The notes under the pieces were generated by a model that worked only from the letters and a program-made list of their open reading frames with translations, was not told the DNA's origin and did no database searches. From Serratia fonticola (GTDB taxonomy: Bacteria > Pseudomonadota > Gammaproteobacteria > Enterobacterales > Enterobacteriaceae), in assembly GCF_006715025.1 (NCBI RefSeq), contig NZ_VFMK01000001.1, positions 1,736,001 through 1,800,000 on the forward strand: a DNA stretch of 64,000 nt, written 5' to 3'. Below, piece after piece: positions 1 through 7,587 of this stretch; positions within the stretch are counted from its first letter, which is position 1, and the number at the start of each line of letters is the position of its first letter. Both the position numbers and the translations under genes were made by a program.

Positions 1-2
1 GT

Positions 3-551
3 AAAATAACGATTCATCACGATTCCTGTTCAGCGTTGAGATGGCGCACGATAGCGCGGTGGGTTACCACTGAGCAACAGATTGAGCAAGGTAACGCCAA
101 AGCAAAGCTCAACTGGCGGTTGATATTCCATAACGCGCTGGCATCGGCCAATTGGGTCTCTGCACTGCAACCGCTTGGGGCCGCTCTGATCCCGCCTTTA
201 TGTTATTTGGTACTGATATTGCAGGTCCGTGGGCCGTTGGGCTGGCGCGTTGTTGGGCATATCTATCTGGAGCCAGCGCTGAACCTGGCCCGCTTAGCGC
301 GTAAGATGGGCATACCGGCTCGTAAAGTTTCTCAGGCGATTAACCAGCAGGCGGGGATGAACGTCTCCCAATACGTGAATCAATTACGCATTCAGCAAGC
401 AGCCCAGTGGTTGAGCTGCAGCGATCGCCCGGTGACCGAGATTATGCTGGAAGCCGGTTTCAGCACCAAATCCAACTTCAACCGTGAGTTTTTGCGGGTT
501 CAGGGCATGAGCCTCAGTGAATGGCGTAAAAGTTATGCGGTAGACTCATAG
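3..551 (+). CDS. AraC-family transcriptional regulator, 5' part outside window
   Basis: The reading frame is open to the left edge of the window, so the N-terminus is missing and the TTG at 36 is unlikely to be the true start. The visible part first has a hydrophobic stretch (about residues 45-75 of the 171 after that TTG) and then a C-terminal AraC-type double helix-turn-helix: LARKMGIPARKVSQAINQQ is helix-turn-helix 1 and PVTEIMLEAGFSTKSNFNREF is the conserved second one. A hydrophobic N-terminal region before an AraC DNA-binding domain is typical of membrane-anchored regulators of this family. The target genes are not visible. Confidence 0.85.
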   Translation, partial: KITIHHDSCSALRWRTIARWVTTEQQIEQGNAKAKLNWRLIFHNALASANWVSALQPLGAALIPPLCYLVLILQVRGPLGWRVVGHIYLEPALNLARLARKMGIPARKVSQAINQQAGMNVSQYVNQLRIQQAAQWLSCSDRPVTEIMLEAGFSTKSNFNREFLRVQGMSLSEWRKSYAVDS

Positions 552-653
552 CTACGGATTATTCTGAAACCAGAACACATACGGATAAATTTATTGTTTC
601 ATCCTCTGATTACGGTAAGGTCGCTTTGCGGTCCAGAATGAGAGGAGGAATCA

Positions 654-992
654 ATGTATTTACGGCCGGATGAAGTGGCTAAGGTGTTAGAGAGTACCGG
701 CTTTGAACGTGATTATGTCACCGATCAGGCTTACGGGTACCGTAAAGGGGAGCATTACGTTTATGTGAACCGTGAAGCGCGTCTGGGTAGAACCGCGCTG
801 GTGATCCACCCGGCGTTAAAAGAGAAGAGTATCCACTTTGCTACCCCCACCTCGGCGGTGCGTACCAGTGAGCAGTACCTTGAGTTTCCCCTGGATTTAA
901 GTGGTGACGCGCCGAGTGCACGTTACGGCATTCCCCACGGTTTCAGCTCCCGCGATGCGCTCTCGCGCTATCTCTACAGCATGTTCCTGTAA
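654..992 (+). CDS. ygaC: DUF2002 family protein YgaC
   Basis: A 112-residue soluble protein. It starts MYLRPDEVAKVLE and contains KGEHYVYVNREARLGRTALVIHP and YGIPHGFSSRDAL, which match what I remember of Enterobacterales YgaC (DUF2002). The start has a strong ribosome binding site (GAGAGGAGG, ending 7 bases before ATG). The molecular function is unknown; in E. coli the gene is reported as Fur-regulated, but I see no clear Fur box here. In E. coli ygaC is also in the neighbourhood of ygaVP and ssrA, so its presence left of ygaP-ygaV in this window is conserved synteny, interrupted by the phage tail block. Confidence 0.9.
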   Translation: MYLRPDEVAKVLESTGFERDYVTDQAYGYRKGEHYVYVNREARLGRTALVIHPALKEKSIHFATPTSAVRTSEQYLEFPLDLSGDAPSARYGIPHGFSSRDALSRYLYSMFL

Positions 993-997
993 GTACT

Positions 998-1013
998 CCC
1001 CCGTTGTCGGGGG
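998..1013. terminator. hairpin between ygaC and the DUF1198 gene
   Basis: CCCCCG-TTGT-CGGGGG forms a perfect 6-bp stem between two convergent genes. There is no clear T-tract on either side, so termination is likely from position rather than proven by sequence. Confidence 0.45.
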
Positions 1014-1019
1014 ACAGTC

Positions 1020-1466
1020 TCACCCGTTGGCAATTGCTTCCCGGTTAAAGCGTTCGTTATAGGCTCGGCGGAACTGCGCCAGTTCAAACGCATCCAGATC
1101 CAGCTCGGCAAAGTAAAACAACGCGGCTTCAGTGTGCTCGGCATGCAGTTCTGGTGACAATCCGGCGCGCAACAGTGTTTCACGCCACAGACCGATCTGC
1201 GCGTCATCCGCCTGTTTGACGAACGTCAGGTAGATAAACAGTAAATAGGCGGCCTGATGCATCTCTTCGGTATAGCCGTTGTTCAGCATGCGGATAAAGT
1301 TCTGGCTATTGCGGTTGCCCATTTCCTGTAGCATGGACTCGATCAGCATCGGTTTGACTTTAAGCAGATGCGCCAGTGAATCTATCGCCTTGCGGGTGTC
1401 AGAAGTCAGAATGCGATAACCAATAATAAATACTACGATCAGGGCGGCGATGATGATCCATGTCAT
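1020..1466 (-). CDS. DUF1198 family membrane-anchored protein
   Basis: A 148-residue protein with one N-terminal membrane segment (MTWIIIAALIVVFIIGYRIL) directly followed by LTSDTRKAI and a soluble helical rest. This layout and the start resemble E. coli YicN (DUF1198, Met-x-Trp-Ile start, GFRVLTSGARKAI). No enzymatic motif is visible. It stands alone on the minus strand, convergent with ygaC. The function is unknown in the family. Confidence 0.7.
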   Translation of the reverse strand: MTWIIIAALIVVFIIGYRILTSDTRKAIDSLAHLLKVKPMLIESMLQEMGNRNSQNFIRMLNNGYTEEMHQAAYLLFIYLTFVKQADDAQIGLWRETLLRAGLSPELHAEHTEAALFYFAELDLDAFELAQFRRAYNERFNREAIANG

Positions 1467-1534
1467 TTATGCAATTTTACCGTCTTGGTTCGCCAGTGAC
1501 TGGCAGGGGGCACGGTGTGCCGTGCCCAACATTG

Positions 1535-1873
1535 TCAGTGCTGCTCGCCGCTGAAGTTGTCTGCGGCCCGCTGTTGATTATGAACATGGCGATTAAAGGT
1601 GGCGGCATCTTTGGCCAGCGCATCCAAATGGGCTCCCAGCATCTTGATCTGTTTGACCAGAGCATGCTGTTCCGGCACTGAACTGGCCGTGCTCAGCTTG
1701 CGTACCAGCTGTTCATTTTGCTTGCGCAACGAGATTTCACGTAGCCTGGCCTCTTCCAACTGCTGTTGCAGAGCCAGGTAGCCTTGTTGCCATTCGCGGT
1801 GCTGCTTTTCGAAGCTGGCTTGCAACTCATTCATTGCATTCTGAAACTGGATTTCCAGCTCACGCATAGTCAT
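1535..1873 (-). CDS. small coiled-coil protein of unknown function
   Basis: I do not recognise this protein. About 112 residues, nearly all helical: EFQNAMNELQ through LEEARLREISLRKQNEQLVRKL has heptad-like spacing of Leu/Ala and many Glu/Gln/Arg, so a coiled coil is expected at residues 10-65. The frame could begin at a GTG at 1894, but AGGA lies 8 bases before the ATG at 1873, which I prefer. It precedes the DUF1198 gene on the same strand by about 70 bases and may be cotranscribed, although a GC-rich hairpin (1507-1526) lies between them. Confidence 0.65.
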   Translation of the reverse strand: MTMRELEIQFQNAMNELQASFEKQHREWQQGYLALQQQLEEARLREISLRKQNEQLVRKLSTASSVPEQHALVKQIKMLGAHLDALAKDAATFNRHVHNQQRAADNFSGEQH

Positions 1874-2063
1874 GGGTTCGATCCTTTGCGGCACTCAATA
1901 ATGGACTGCAGTATAACGAAAACTGCCCGTAACCTCACCCGTTGCCGCTAATTCCTCACTTGCAACCTTGCCACGGCGTCATACAATCATCACATCTTCC
2001 CCGCGATAGAAGGTTCTCCCCGGTTGGTGAGTCGTTGGCATAATCTCCTGAGAGTGACGCGAA

Positions 2064-2636
2064 ATGAGCAACGAAGACAAAGGTTTTTTTGAACAGGCGA
2101 TGGCCGATGTGATCCCATTATCTGAAGCGCAGCAAACGCTGTACCTGAAGCCGCAGGATCCTGTCGATAAGCGAGCGCGTCGTGAAGCGCAGGCGTTGCA
2201 ATTGGAGAATTTTCTTAGCACTGGTTTTCTGGATATCATTCCCTGCGATATCCCACTGGAATATAAGGGAGAGGGCATTCAACAAGGCGTGTTGGATAAG
2301 CTGCGCCATGGCCACTATCCGCCGCAGGCCAGCCTTAATCTACTCCGGCAACCGGTTGAAAACTGTCGACAGGCACTGTTCCGTTTTATTGTTCAGGCGG
2401 AGAAAGACAGCCTGCGTTCACTGCTGATTGTGCATGGGCGTGGACGCGAAGATAAGAGTCATCCGAATATTATTCGCAGCTACGTGGCCAAATGGTTAGG
2501 GCAGTTTGCACAGGTGCAGGCGTTTTGCCGGGCCCTGCCGCGTGACGGAGGGGAAGGAGCCTGTTACGTCACACTGCGTAAATCTGCTGAGGCAAAGGCA
2601 GATAATTTTGAGCGTCATGCTAAACATAGCCGCTAG
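2064..2636 (+). CDS. smrA: Smr-domain DNA endonuclease SmrA
   Basis: 190 residues. The C-terminal half is a Smr domain: LRQPVENCRQALFRFIVQ, then SLLIVHGRGRED, IIRSYVAKWL and GGEGACYVTLRK match the family core in order. The N-terminal region (DVIPLSEAQQTLYLKP) is the extension typical of SmrA/YdaL, as distinct from SmrB. Smr domains have nicking endonuclease activity in vitro; the physiological role of SmrA is unclear. Monocistronic; the next gene is convergent. Confidence 0.85.
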   Translation: MSNEDKGFFEQAMADVIPLSEAQQTLYLKPQDPVDKRARREAQALQLENFLSTGFLDIIPCDIPLEYKGEGIQQGVLDKLRHGHYPPQASLNLLRQPVENCRQALFRFIVQAEKDSLRSLLIVHGRGREDKSHPNIIRSYVAKWLGQFAQVQAFCRALPRDGGEGACYVTLRKSAEAKADNFERHAKHSR

Positions 2637-2683
2637 CCCTGTACGGGTCTCTATTGATTTATCTGGTTGGCAGCGGATAAAAA

Positions 2684-2709
2684 ATGGCGGCGTGTCACGA
2701 CGCCGCCAT
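2684..2709 (-). terminator. intrinsic terminator of the DoxX gene
   Basis: A 10-bp perfect stem (ATGGCGGCGT / ACGCCGCCAT) is followed on the minus strand by six T. It lies just after the DoxX gene's stop and also closes smrA from the other side. Confidence 0.8.
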
Positions 2710-2719
2710 GTGGAGCGAA

Positions 2720-3133
2720 CTAGCGTTTGAACCATTTATAGTCCAGAGAATAACGCCCGGCGCCGGTGACGGAAAGTAGCAGCAACCCGGCGATAATGCT
2801 GATATTTTTGAAGAAGTTAATCTCATTGCCGAGCATTTCTGGCCCCGTCATTCTCCAGAAAGGGTGGCCGATCAAGGCCGTGCCCAACACATAGACAGCA
2901 TAAATGATGGCTAATGGCCGGGTGAGGACTCCCAGGACAATGGCAATGCCGAAAATAAACTCAACCACCACGGAGATGAGCGCAGCCACGTAAGGCAGCG
3001 GCGTTCCGTACCCCTCCATTGCGGTAATGGTGGCACCGAAATTAGTCAATTTCATCCAGCCGAAAATAAGAAACAGGATCATCAGCAGAATTCTGGATAG
3101 CAGAATGATGCCGTCTTTTAAACTTTCGCTCAT
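2720..3133 (-). CDS. DoxX family inner-membrane protein
   Basis: 137 residues from the ATG at 3133, which has AAGGGG 6 bases upstream; the GTG 18 bases earlier lacks a site. Four hydrophobic segments are visible: ILLSRILLMILFLIFGWMKL, PYVAALISVVVEFIFGIAIVLG, LAIIYAVYVLGTALIG and NISIIAGLLLLSVTGAG. The first with FGWMKL and the loop ending RYSLD are typical of DoxX/YphA-type proteins. The role is unknown in enterobacteria; related proteins have been linked to quinone or thiol redox. Single gene with its own terminator. Confidence 0.8.
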   Translation of the reverse strand: MSESLKDGIILLSRILLMILFLIFGWMKLTNFGATITAMEGYGTPLPYVAALISVVVEFIFGIAIVLGVLTRPLAIIYAVYVLGTALIGHPFWRMTGPEMLGNEINFFKNISIIAGLLLLSVTGAGRYSLDYKWFKR

Positions 3134-3258
3134 TTTGAACCCCTTAGCCACTACGTCATTATGTTGTTGTACAACTTAAAGGTTAGAACAACTCCACGCT
3201 TTATCTAGTGTGGGTAGGGGCTGAGGGGCTCTTTATCCGCGTGTGAAAAAGGGAAGGA

Positions 3259-3441
3259 TCAGCAGACGCCAAAGTCGTCATCTTCATGATACAGATTCAC
3301 ATCACTGGCCTGTACTTCAGTGCGTTGTTCCACACCCAGTTCATGCCAGCTGCATACCAGCGCGTCATCTTCCTCCGCGATGACGATCATCTTTGGTCCA
3401 CCGGTCTTGCGCTGTACAAAATCACCCACGTTAAATGACAT
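3259..3441 (-). CDS. YodC-like small protein (DUF2158)
   Basis: 60 residues: MSFNVGDFVQRKTGGPKMIV is the hallmark start of the YodC/DUF2158 family, a small beta-barrel fold with a G-D-x-V-x-x-K-S/T-GGP motif. The C-terminus is acidic (YHEDDDFGVC). The ATG has AAGGA upstream at suitable spacing. No known function. Confidence 0.8.
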   Translation of the reverse strand: MSFNVGDFVQRKTGGPKMIVIAEEDDALVCSWHELGVEQRTEVQASDVNLYHEDDDFGVC

Positions 3442-3483
3442 TGCGATTCTCCAAGGATAATGGTGACGAATACTGAGTATAGT

Positions 3484-4410
3484 TCAGCCGTTTGCCAGCT
3501 CGGTTAATTGCTGTTTAAGCCAGTTGCAGGCCGCGGGTCTGCCATTCTTACGATGCAGGTAGATTTTGATTTTATAGGCCGGTACCGGGAACGGCAGAGG
3601 ATGGATCTGCACGGGAGCCACCTGCTGTAATTGCTTTGCTGCGTAATAGGGGATGCTCATCAGCAACTCGCTGGCCGCGATGATAAAGGGGGCACCCAAT
3701 AGAGAAGGCGTCTTTAGCGCGATATTGCGCTGCAACCCTTGTTTTTCCAACTGGTGGTCAATGACGCCCCGTTCCTCATTCCAGGGGGTGACGACAACAT
3801 GTCTGGCCTGCAGGTATCGCGCCTGTGTCAGTGCGCCATATTTCTGTGTAAATGCCGGCGAGCAGATCGCGACATAGTTATCCTCAAGCCAGTCGATTTC
3901 TTCAATGTCCTGATAGTTCTCATCCGTGGTTTCGGTAAAGCCCAACGCAAAATCAATCTTGCCTGCCAACAGCTCGTTTAACGCCACTTTGCGTTCCGAA
4001 TAGCACAGCTGGAACGAAATGTTGGGCGCCTTCGTTTGCAAATGGGCCATCAGGGCGGGAAAAACCGCGAAGGCGGTGTAATCGGTAATCGCGAAGGTAA
4101 AGGTTTCATGGCTGGTTGCCGGAACGAAACGTGGGCGCGGGGTTAATCCTTTGCTCAATAAAGCCAGGCTTTCTCCAATCGCGGGGGCCAGGCTTTGTGC
4201 AAATACCGTTGGCAGCATATCGTTACCCACCCGATAAAACAGTTCATCGCCGAGACTTTTACGCAAACGGCTCAATGCATGGCTGAGTGCAGAGGTGCTC
4301 AACGCCAACTCTGAAGCCGCGCGGGTGACAGAGCGCAGGCGATAAACCGCTTCAAACACCAGTAACAGGTTGAGATCGATACGTCGTAAATCCAGATGCA
4401 TAATATTCAT
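3484..4410 (-). CDS. LysR-family transcriptional regulator
   Basis: 308 residues, the usual length. The N-terminal winged helix-turn-helix is clear: DLNLLLVFEAVYRLRSVTRAASELALSTSALSHALSRLRKSLGDELFYR, here described by its ends at residues 12 and 60. The rest is the periplasmic-binding-like effector domain. It is divergent from the GNAT gene at 4497, which is the usual target geometry, so the acetyltransferase may be its regulon; the effector is unknown. The start could also be the Met at codon 4. Confidence 0.85.
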   Translation of the reverse strand: MNIMHLDLRRIDLNLLLVFEAVYRLRSVTRAASELALSTSALSHALSRLRKSLGDELFYRVGNDMLPTVFAQSLAPAIGESLALLSKGLTPRPRFVPATSHETFTFAITDYTAFAVFPALMAHLQTKAPNISFQLCYSERKVALNELLAGKIDFALGFTETTDENYQDIEEIDWLEDNYVAICSPAFTQKYGALTQARYLQARHVVVTPWNEERGVIDHQLEKQGLQRNIALKTPSLLGAPFIIAASELLMSIPYYAAKQLQQVAPVQIHPLPFPVPAYKIKIYLHRKNGRPAACNWLKQQLTELANG

Positions 4411-4496
4411 TATCTATTGATGAAAATGCAGTTCATACAATATTGGCTCGGCATTATGCTGGCAAGCAGGTTAGTTCACTCTCTTTAGGAAACATG

Positions 4497-4976
4497 ATGA
4501 CGATTGAAATCCGCCCGGCAGTAAAAGCAGATGCCAAGTTGATTCTGGACATGATCATTGAACTGGCAGTCTACGAAAAAGCCCGCGACGAGGTGCTTAC
4601 CACGCAAAGCGAGATCGAAGAAAGCCTGTTTGGTGAGGAGGCCAGTGCAGAGGCGCTGATCTGCCTTGTGAACGGTGAACCGGCTGGCTATGCCGTATTC
4701 TTTATGAGTTATTCCACCTGGTTGGGTAAAAACGGTATTTATCTGGAAGATCTGTATATTGCACCTAAATTCCGAGGGGCGGGTTCTGGCAAAGCCTTGT
4801 TACGCCATATCGCCCAGCTTGCCTGTGAGCGCCGTTGCGGGCGTTTGGAATGGAGCGTGCTGGACTGGAATCAACCCGCGATTGATTTCTATCTCAGCAT
4901 TGGCGCGTTACCGCAGAACGAATGGGTGCGTTATCGTATGGAAGGCAAGGTGCTCGAGCAGTTTGCCCTGTCCTGA
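4497..4976 (+). CDS. GNAT-family N-acetyltransferase
   Basis: 160 residues. The acetyl-CoA binding motif A is visible as YLEDLYIAPKFRGAGSGKALL (ends at about residue 101), and motif B as LEWSVLDWNQPAIDFYLSIGA. This order and the ending (RYRMEGKVLEQFA) resemble spermidine/diamine acetyltransferase-like GNATs, but the substrate cannot be told. I chose the second ATG of the ATGATG pair because AGGA lies 6 bases before it; an upstream TTG (4443) lacks a site. Divergent from the LysR gene. Confidence 0.8.
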   Translation: MTIEIRPAVKADAKLILDMIIELAVYEKARDEVLTTQSEIEESLFGEEASAEALICLVNGEPAGYAVFFMSYSTWLGKNGIYLEDLYIAPKFRGAGSGKALLRHIAQLACERRCGRLEWSVLDWNQPAIDFYLSIGALPQNEWVRYRMEGKVLEQFALS

Positions 4977-4986
4977 CGGGCCGCCG

Positions 4987-5008
4987 CCGGGGGGATGATT
5001 CCCCCTGG
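4987..5008 (+). terminator. GC-rich hairpin after the GNAT gene
   Basis: CCGGGGGG-ATGATT-CCCCCTGG forms a strong stem right after the stop codon. It lacks a T-tract, so it is a weak terminator call. It marks the edge between core genes and the phage block. Confidence 0.5.
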
Positions 5009-5191
5009 CATGCGATTGTTCAATCCTTTCTCCATCACTGACGCTATTCTGTAACGGCTTGTTTTTCCTTATTTTCTGCTCTCTGCTTCTGGGTATATTA
5101 CCCCTTTGTCCTGTGAGGTTTCCTACAACGCCCTTCGGTGGGCAGCCTGGCTGTGGCTGGTTACACTAGAGCAAATAAAAAAGGAGGCCTT

Positions 5192-5581
5192 ATGCGGGAT
5201 ATACAACAAGTTTTGGGGCGTTGGGGTGTCTGGGCAAGAGAAAGTTCTTCTCTGGGATATTCGCCGATTGCTGCCGGTTTTAAAGGTTTGCTCCCGAGCA
5301 GTTCGAAGACGCTGGCATCCTGTTGTGATAGTGATGGTATGCTGGTGGATCGTGCAGTCGCCCAACTGCAAGCGATGCGCCAACCCGAGGAGTTGGAACT
5401 GATTTTGCGCTACTACGTTTACGGGCAATCAAAATCCGCTATTGCTCGCGGCTGGAAATGCTCAGAGGGGCGGGTAAGGCAGCAGATGCAGGTGGCAGAA
5501 AGTTTTATTGAAGGGTGTTTGGCGAGCCAGGCTATTCGTTTGGAAATGGATATATCTACTTTTACTAATAATGAAAAATAA
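5192..5581 (+). CDS. phage antitermination protein Q-like
   Basis: 129 residues from an ATG with AGGAGG 6 bases upstream (the frame's earlier TTG at 5138 is not needed). MRDIQQVLGRWGVWAR, YSPIAAGFKGLLP, CCDSDGMLVD and YYVYGQSKSAIARGWKCSEGRVRQQMQVAESFIEG match the Phage_antitermQ family of lambdoid phages from start to end; the latter is a sigma-like helix-turn-helix. Q proteins bind at the late promoter and make RNA polymerase read through terminators. Here it is followed not by lysis genes but by a tail operon that contains several terminators. There is no integrase, repressor or replication gene next to it. Confidence 0.9.
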   Translation: MRDIQQVLGRWGVWARESSSLGYSPIAAGFKGLLPSSSKTLASCCDSDGMLVDRAVAQLQAMRQPEELELILRYYVYGQSKSAIARGWKCSEGRVRQQMQVAESFIEGCLASQAIRLEMDISTFTNNEK

Positions 5582-5607
5582 ATAAATCTTAAATTGAAGT
5601 AATTACT

Positions 5608-5638
5608 ACCCCGCAATGCGGGGTGGTCTTGTTATTTT
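5608..5638 (+). terminator. intrinsic terminator after Q
   Basis: ACCCCGC-AAT-GCGGGGT followed by a T-rich stretch, 26 bases after the Q stop codon. Confidence 0.75.
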
Positions 5639-5843
5639 TAATTAATAGCAAAAAATAATTGAATAAAGTTGTTTTCGTTACGAGTTTTATATTGTAATTT
5701 GATAGCGTGGTTGTTGAGCGTTAGCGTTAATTAAATTATTTACCAAAACAGCTTTTCGTTACGAAAATTATTAGGTAGTGTGCTATTACTGGTTTGCAGC
5801 CAAGTGATAAAATCTTACTGACACAGTAAATTCTGGAGGCGCT
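5639..5843 (+). promoter_or_regulatory. leader and putative late promoter region of the tail operon with repeated sites
   Basis: This AT-rich gap holds no gene. The 12-mer TTTTCGTTACGA occurs twice (5672-5683 and 5753-5764, 81 bases apart); the second copy is part of a 15-base inverted repeat TTTTCGTTACGAAAA (5753-5767, arms of 7). Between them lies a plausible sigma70 promoter, TTGAGC (5714-5719) and TATTTA (5737-5742) with a 17-base spacer. I infer a late promoter with operators or a Q-recognition site. The ribosome binding site TGGAGG of the first tail gene ends the region. Confidence 0.5.
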
Positions 5844-6248
5844 ATGAGCACCTTGCGTATCAATGATTTATTTGAGTCCAGATTGGTTAATTGGGCTGAA
5901 ATAAATAACGTTAAATATTCTTTGGCTAACGTAGACTTTGTGGGGGATGAGAGTATTCATCTGGAACCCTTTATTGCACCTGAACTCTCGGTCGCACTCG
6001 GGATCGCTCAAGAGGTAGAAACCTACAGTGGTAACTATCAGATTAATATAGTGATGAGAAAAGGGACCGGTGCCAAGGCAGGTTACCAACTGGCAGAAGA
6101 GATTATTTCATTATTCCCCAGAGGGTTGGTGCTGTCGGAGGATACCTTTAATTGTTATGTCAATACGGGTGGGAATATCCTGCCAGCCATTGCCAAAGAT
6201 GACTTATATACTTTGCCGGTCACCATCGGCTATTGGGCCGGTTATTAA
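5844..6248 (+). CDS. phage tail terminator-like protein (lambda gpU position)
   Basis: 134 residues, close to lambda gpU (131). The order of domains MSTLRINDLFESRLVNWAE, then LPEFIAPELSVALG-type strand, YQINIVMRKGTGAK and LPVTIGYWAG fits the DUF4128/tail-terminator-like proteins that cap the tail tube. In lambda-type tails this protein ends tube polymerisation and joins to the head. It is the first gene of the tail operon. Assignment rests on position, size and partial sequence resemblance. Confidence 0.7.
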   Translation: MSTLRINDLFESRLVNWAEINNVKYSLANVDFVGDESIHLEPFIAPELSVALGIAQEVETYSGNYQINIVMRKGTGAKAGYQLAEEIISLFPRGLVLSEDTFNCYVNTGGNILPAIAKDDLYTLPVTIGYWAGY

Positions 6249-6296
6249 CGGTCGATGATGTTGTATCCATCACTGGAGAAAAACCAGTAAACAAAC

Positions 6297-6460
6297 CACC
6301 GCCATCAGGCGGTAAGACGGCTGACAAAGTCAGATATTAGGGCTAGCGTAGCGATGGGGTCGTCGTGGCGTAAGCCACCGGAGCGCCCCTCGGTGCGCCA
6401 GGACCGGGTATCTCGGTTAAAAAAACACTTTGTCATCAACTATCACCGCCATCAGGCGGT
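6297..6460 (+). other. structured non-coding segment flanked by a 17-base direct repeat
   Basis: CACCGCCATCAGGCGGT is present twice, at 6297-6313 and 6444-6460. The 130 bases between them contain no gene but a run of small stems: CTGAC-AAA-GTCAG (6321-6333), GCTA-GCG-TAGC (6342-6352), GTGGC-GTAA-GCCAC (6364-6377) and GCGC/GCGC (6383-6398). Upstream, ACTGG/CCAGT (6272-6287) adds another. It looks like a folded RNA in the tail mRNA, or a small inserted element. Its function is not known to me. Confidence 0.5.
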
Positions 6461-6467
6461 TTTTTTA
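6444..6467 (+). terminator. intrinsic terminator before the tail tube gene
   Basis: ACCGCC-ATCA-GGCGGT followed by seven T: a textbook terminator placed inside the tail operon, 23 bases before the tail tube start codon. Confidence 0.85.
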
Positions 6468-6489
6468 TATCTGAAATTGGAGAATTACC

Positions 6490-7152
6490 ATGGGTTTTGC
6501 ATTACCAAATGGCGCCACTGTATTTGCTGGCGCGGCAACGGCACCAGGCGTAGCTACTACCGCTGTCAGCAATGCTAACGGCGCTGTCTTCACCGTGGCC
6601 ACCGGCCACAACCTGGAGGTGGGTGATATTGTAATGGTGAGTTCTGGCTGGGGCTTGATCGACAATCTGGTGGCCAAGGTCACCGCCTCACTGGATACCA
6701 GCGTTACTATTGGTGCCATCAACAGCACTGATGTCGGGTTCTTCCCGGAGGGGGGCGGTAAAGGTGCATTGCACAAGATCACTTCCTGGACGCAGATCCC
6801 GCAAATTACCGAGGTGGCGCAGTCCGGCGGCGATCAGCAATTCGTGCAGGTACAGTTCCTGGAGGACGATCGCCAACGTAACCTGGCCACCTTTAAGGCG
6901 GCAAAAACACAGACCTTTACCTTTGCACATGACGCCTCTCAGCCAATCTACAGCCTGCTGCAGGAAGCTGATCGTAACGGCACGACGCTGGCGTTTTATA
7001 TGTATGTGCCAAAAGCCAAAGAGCTGCGCTACTGGTCTGCAGTGCCGGCCTTTGATCCGCAGCCGACGACCGCGGTTAACCAGATTGAAACCGTACAGGT
7101 GTCTTTAGCGGTTCAGTCTCGTGATATGACGTTCTATAAAGCTGCTGTTTAA
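6490..7152 (+). CDS. major tail tube protein (lambda gpV position)
   Basis: 220 residues, strongly beta-rich, with no membrane segment. TSWTQIPQITEVAQSGGD and VQFLEDDRQRNLATFKAAKTQTFTF are typical of siphovirus tail tube subunits, ending with a QSRDMTFY strand. It has a good ribosome binding site (GGAG, 8 bases before ATG). Lambda gpV (246 residues) has the same place between U and G. It would form the hollow tube around the tape measure. Confidence 0.8.
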   Translation: MGFALPNGATVFAGAATAPGVATTAVSNANGAVFTVATGHNLEVGDIVMVSSGWGLIDNLVAKVTASLDTSVTIGAINSTDVGFFPEGGGKGALHKITSWTQIPQITEVAQSGGDQQFVQVQFLEDDRQRNLATFKAAKTQTFTFAHDASQPIYSLLQEADRNGTTLAFYMYVPKAKELRYWSAVPAFDPQPTTAVNQIETVQVSLAVQSRDMTFYKAAV

Positions 7153-7171
7153 CGCGATAATGCCCCTGTTC

Positions 7172-7200
7172 ACCCCTCCGGCCCTCGTGGCCCGAGGGGT
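7172..7200 (+). terminator. hairpin after the tail tube gene
   Basis: ACCCCTC...GAGGGGT with an inner GGCC-CTCGT-GGCC stem forms a strong hairpin in the intergenic space; only TTAATG follows, so it may terminate weakly or stabilise the mRNA end of the abundant tube transcript. Confidence 0.55.
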
Positions 7201-7236
7201 TAATGAAAGAGACAAAACCAGGATGATGAGGAAATC

Positions 7237-7587
7237 ATGGCCGAATTTAAACTGAATCCCAAACCTACATTTAAGGCGGATGTGTCTATCCCGCGACCGG
7301 GGGATGAAGATGGCGTACTGACGTTTACTTTTAAGCACAAAACACGCAGCCAACTGGAACGGTTGGAGAAAACGCTGCGTGAAACCTCGGAACAACTGAG
7401 TGAGACCGGTAGTTATAGCAATGAGCCAATGGCCGATTTTTTGATGGAAATTTGCGCAGGCTGGGCTTTGGCGGAGGAGTTTAATCGTGAAAACATGCTG
7501 GTGTTGCTGGATAACTACCCGCGTGCGTTTGATTCTATTGCTACCCAGTTTACCCGTGAACTGATGGCTGCGCGCGGAAAAAACTGA
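7237..7587 (+). CDS. tail assembly chaperone, short form (gpG analogue)
   Basis: 116 residues: AEFKLNPKPTFKADVSIPRPG followed by a phi-type chaperone body with LERLEKTLRETSEQLSE and MEICAGWALAEEFNRENM. Proteins of this size in this slot coat the tape measure protein during tail assembly and are not in the finished tail. The gene ends GGA AAA AAC TGA, a slippery A AAA AAC heptamer directly at the stop, so a fraction of ribosomes should shift -1 into the next frame (see 7578-7889). Confidence 0.85.
   Translation: MAEFKLNPKPTFKADVSIPRPGDEDGVLTFTFKHKTRSQLERLEKTLRETSEQLSETGSYSNEPMADFLMEICAGWALAEEFNRENMLVLLDNYPRAFDSIATQFTRELMAARGKN
7578..7584 (+). other. -1 programmed ribosomal frameshift site A AAA AAC
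   Basis: The zero-frame codons AAA AAC, preceded by A, form the canonical X XXY YYZ heptamer. The zero-frame stop TGA follows immediately, and the -1 frame is open from here to 7889 without needing its own start codon. The arrangement is the same as the lambda G/T slip (GGGAAAG). Confidence 0.85.

Noticed and set aside
1507..1526. GGGCACGG-TGTG-CCGTGCCC hairpin as terminator
   Set aside because: Strong stem but no T-tract on either strand and the same-strand genes on both sides may be cotranscribed; kept only as a remark.
5009..5191. LexA box before the Q-like gene
   Set aside because: No CTG-N10-CAG match was found in the 180 bases before the gene, so SOS control of Q is not shown.
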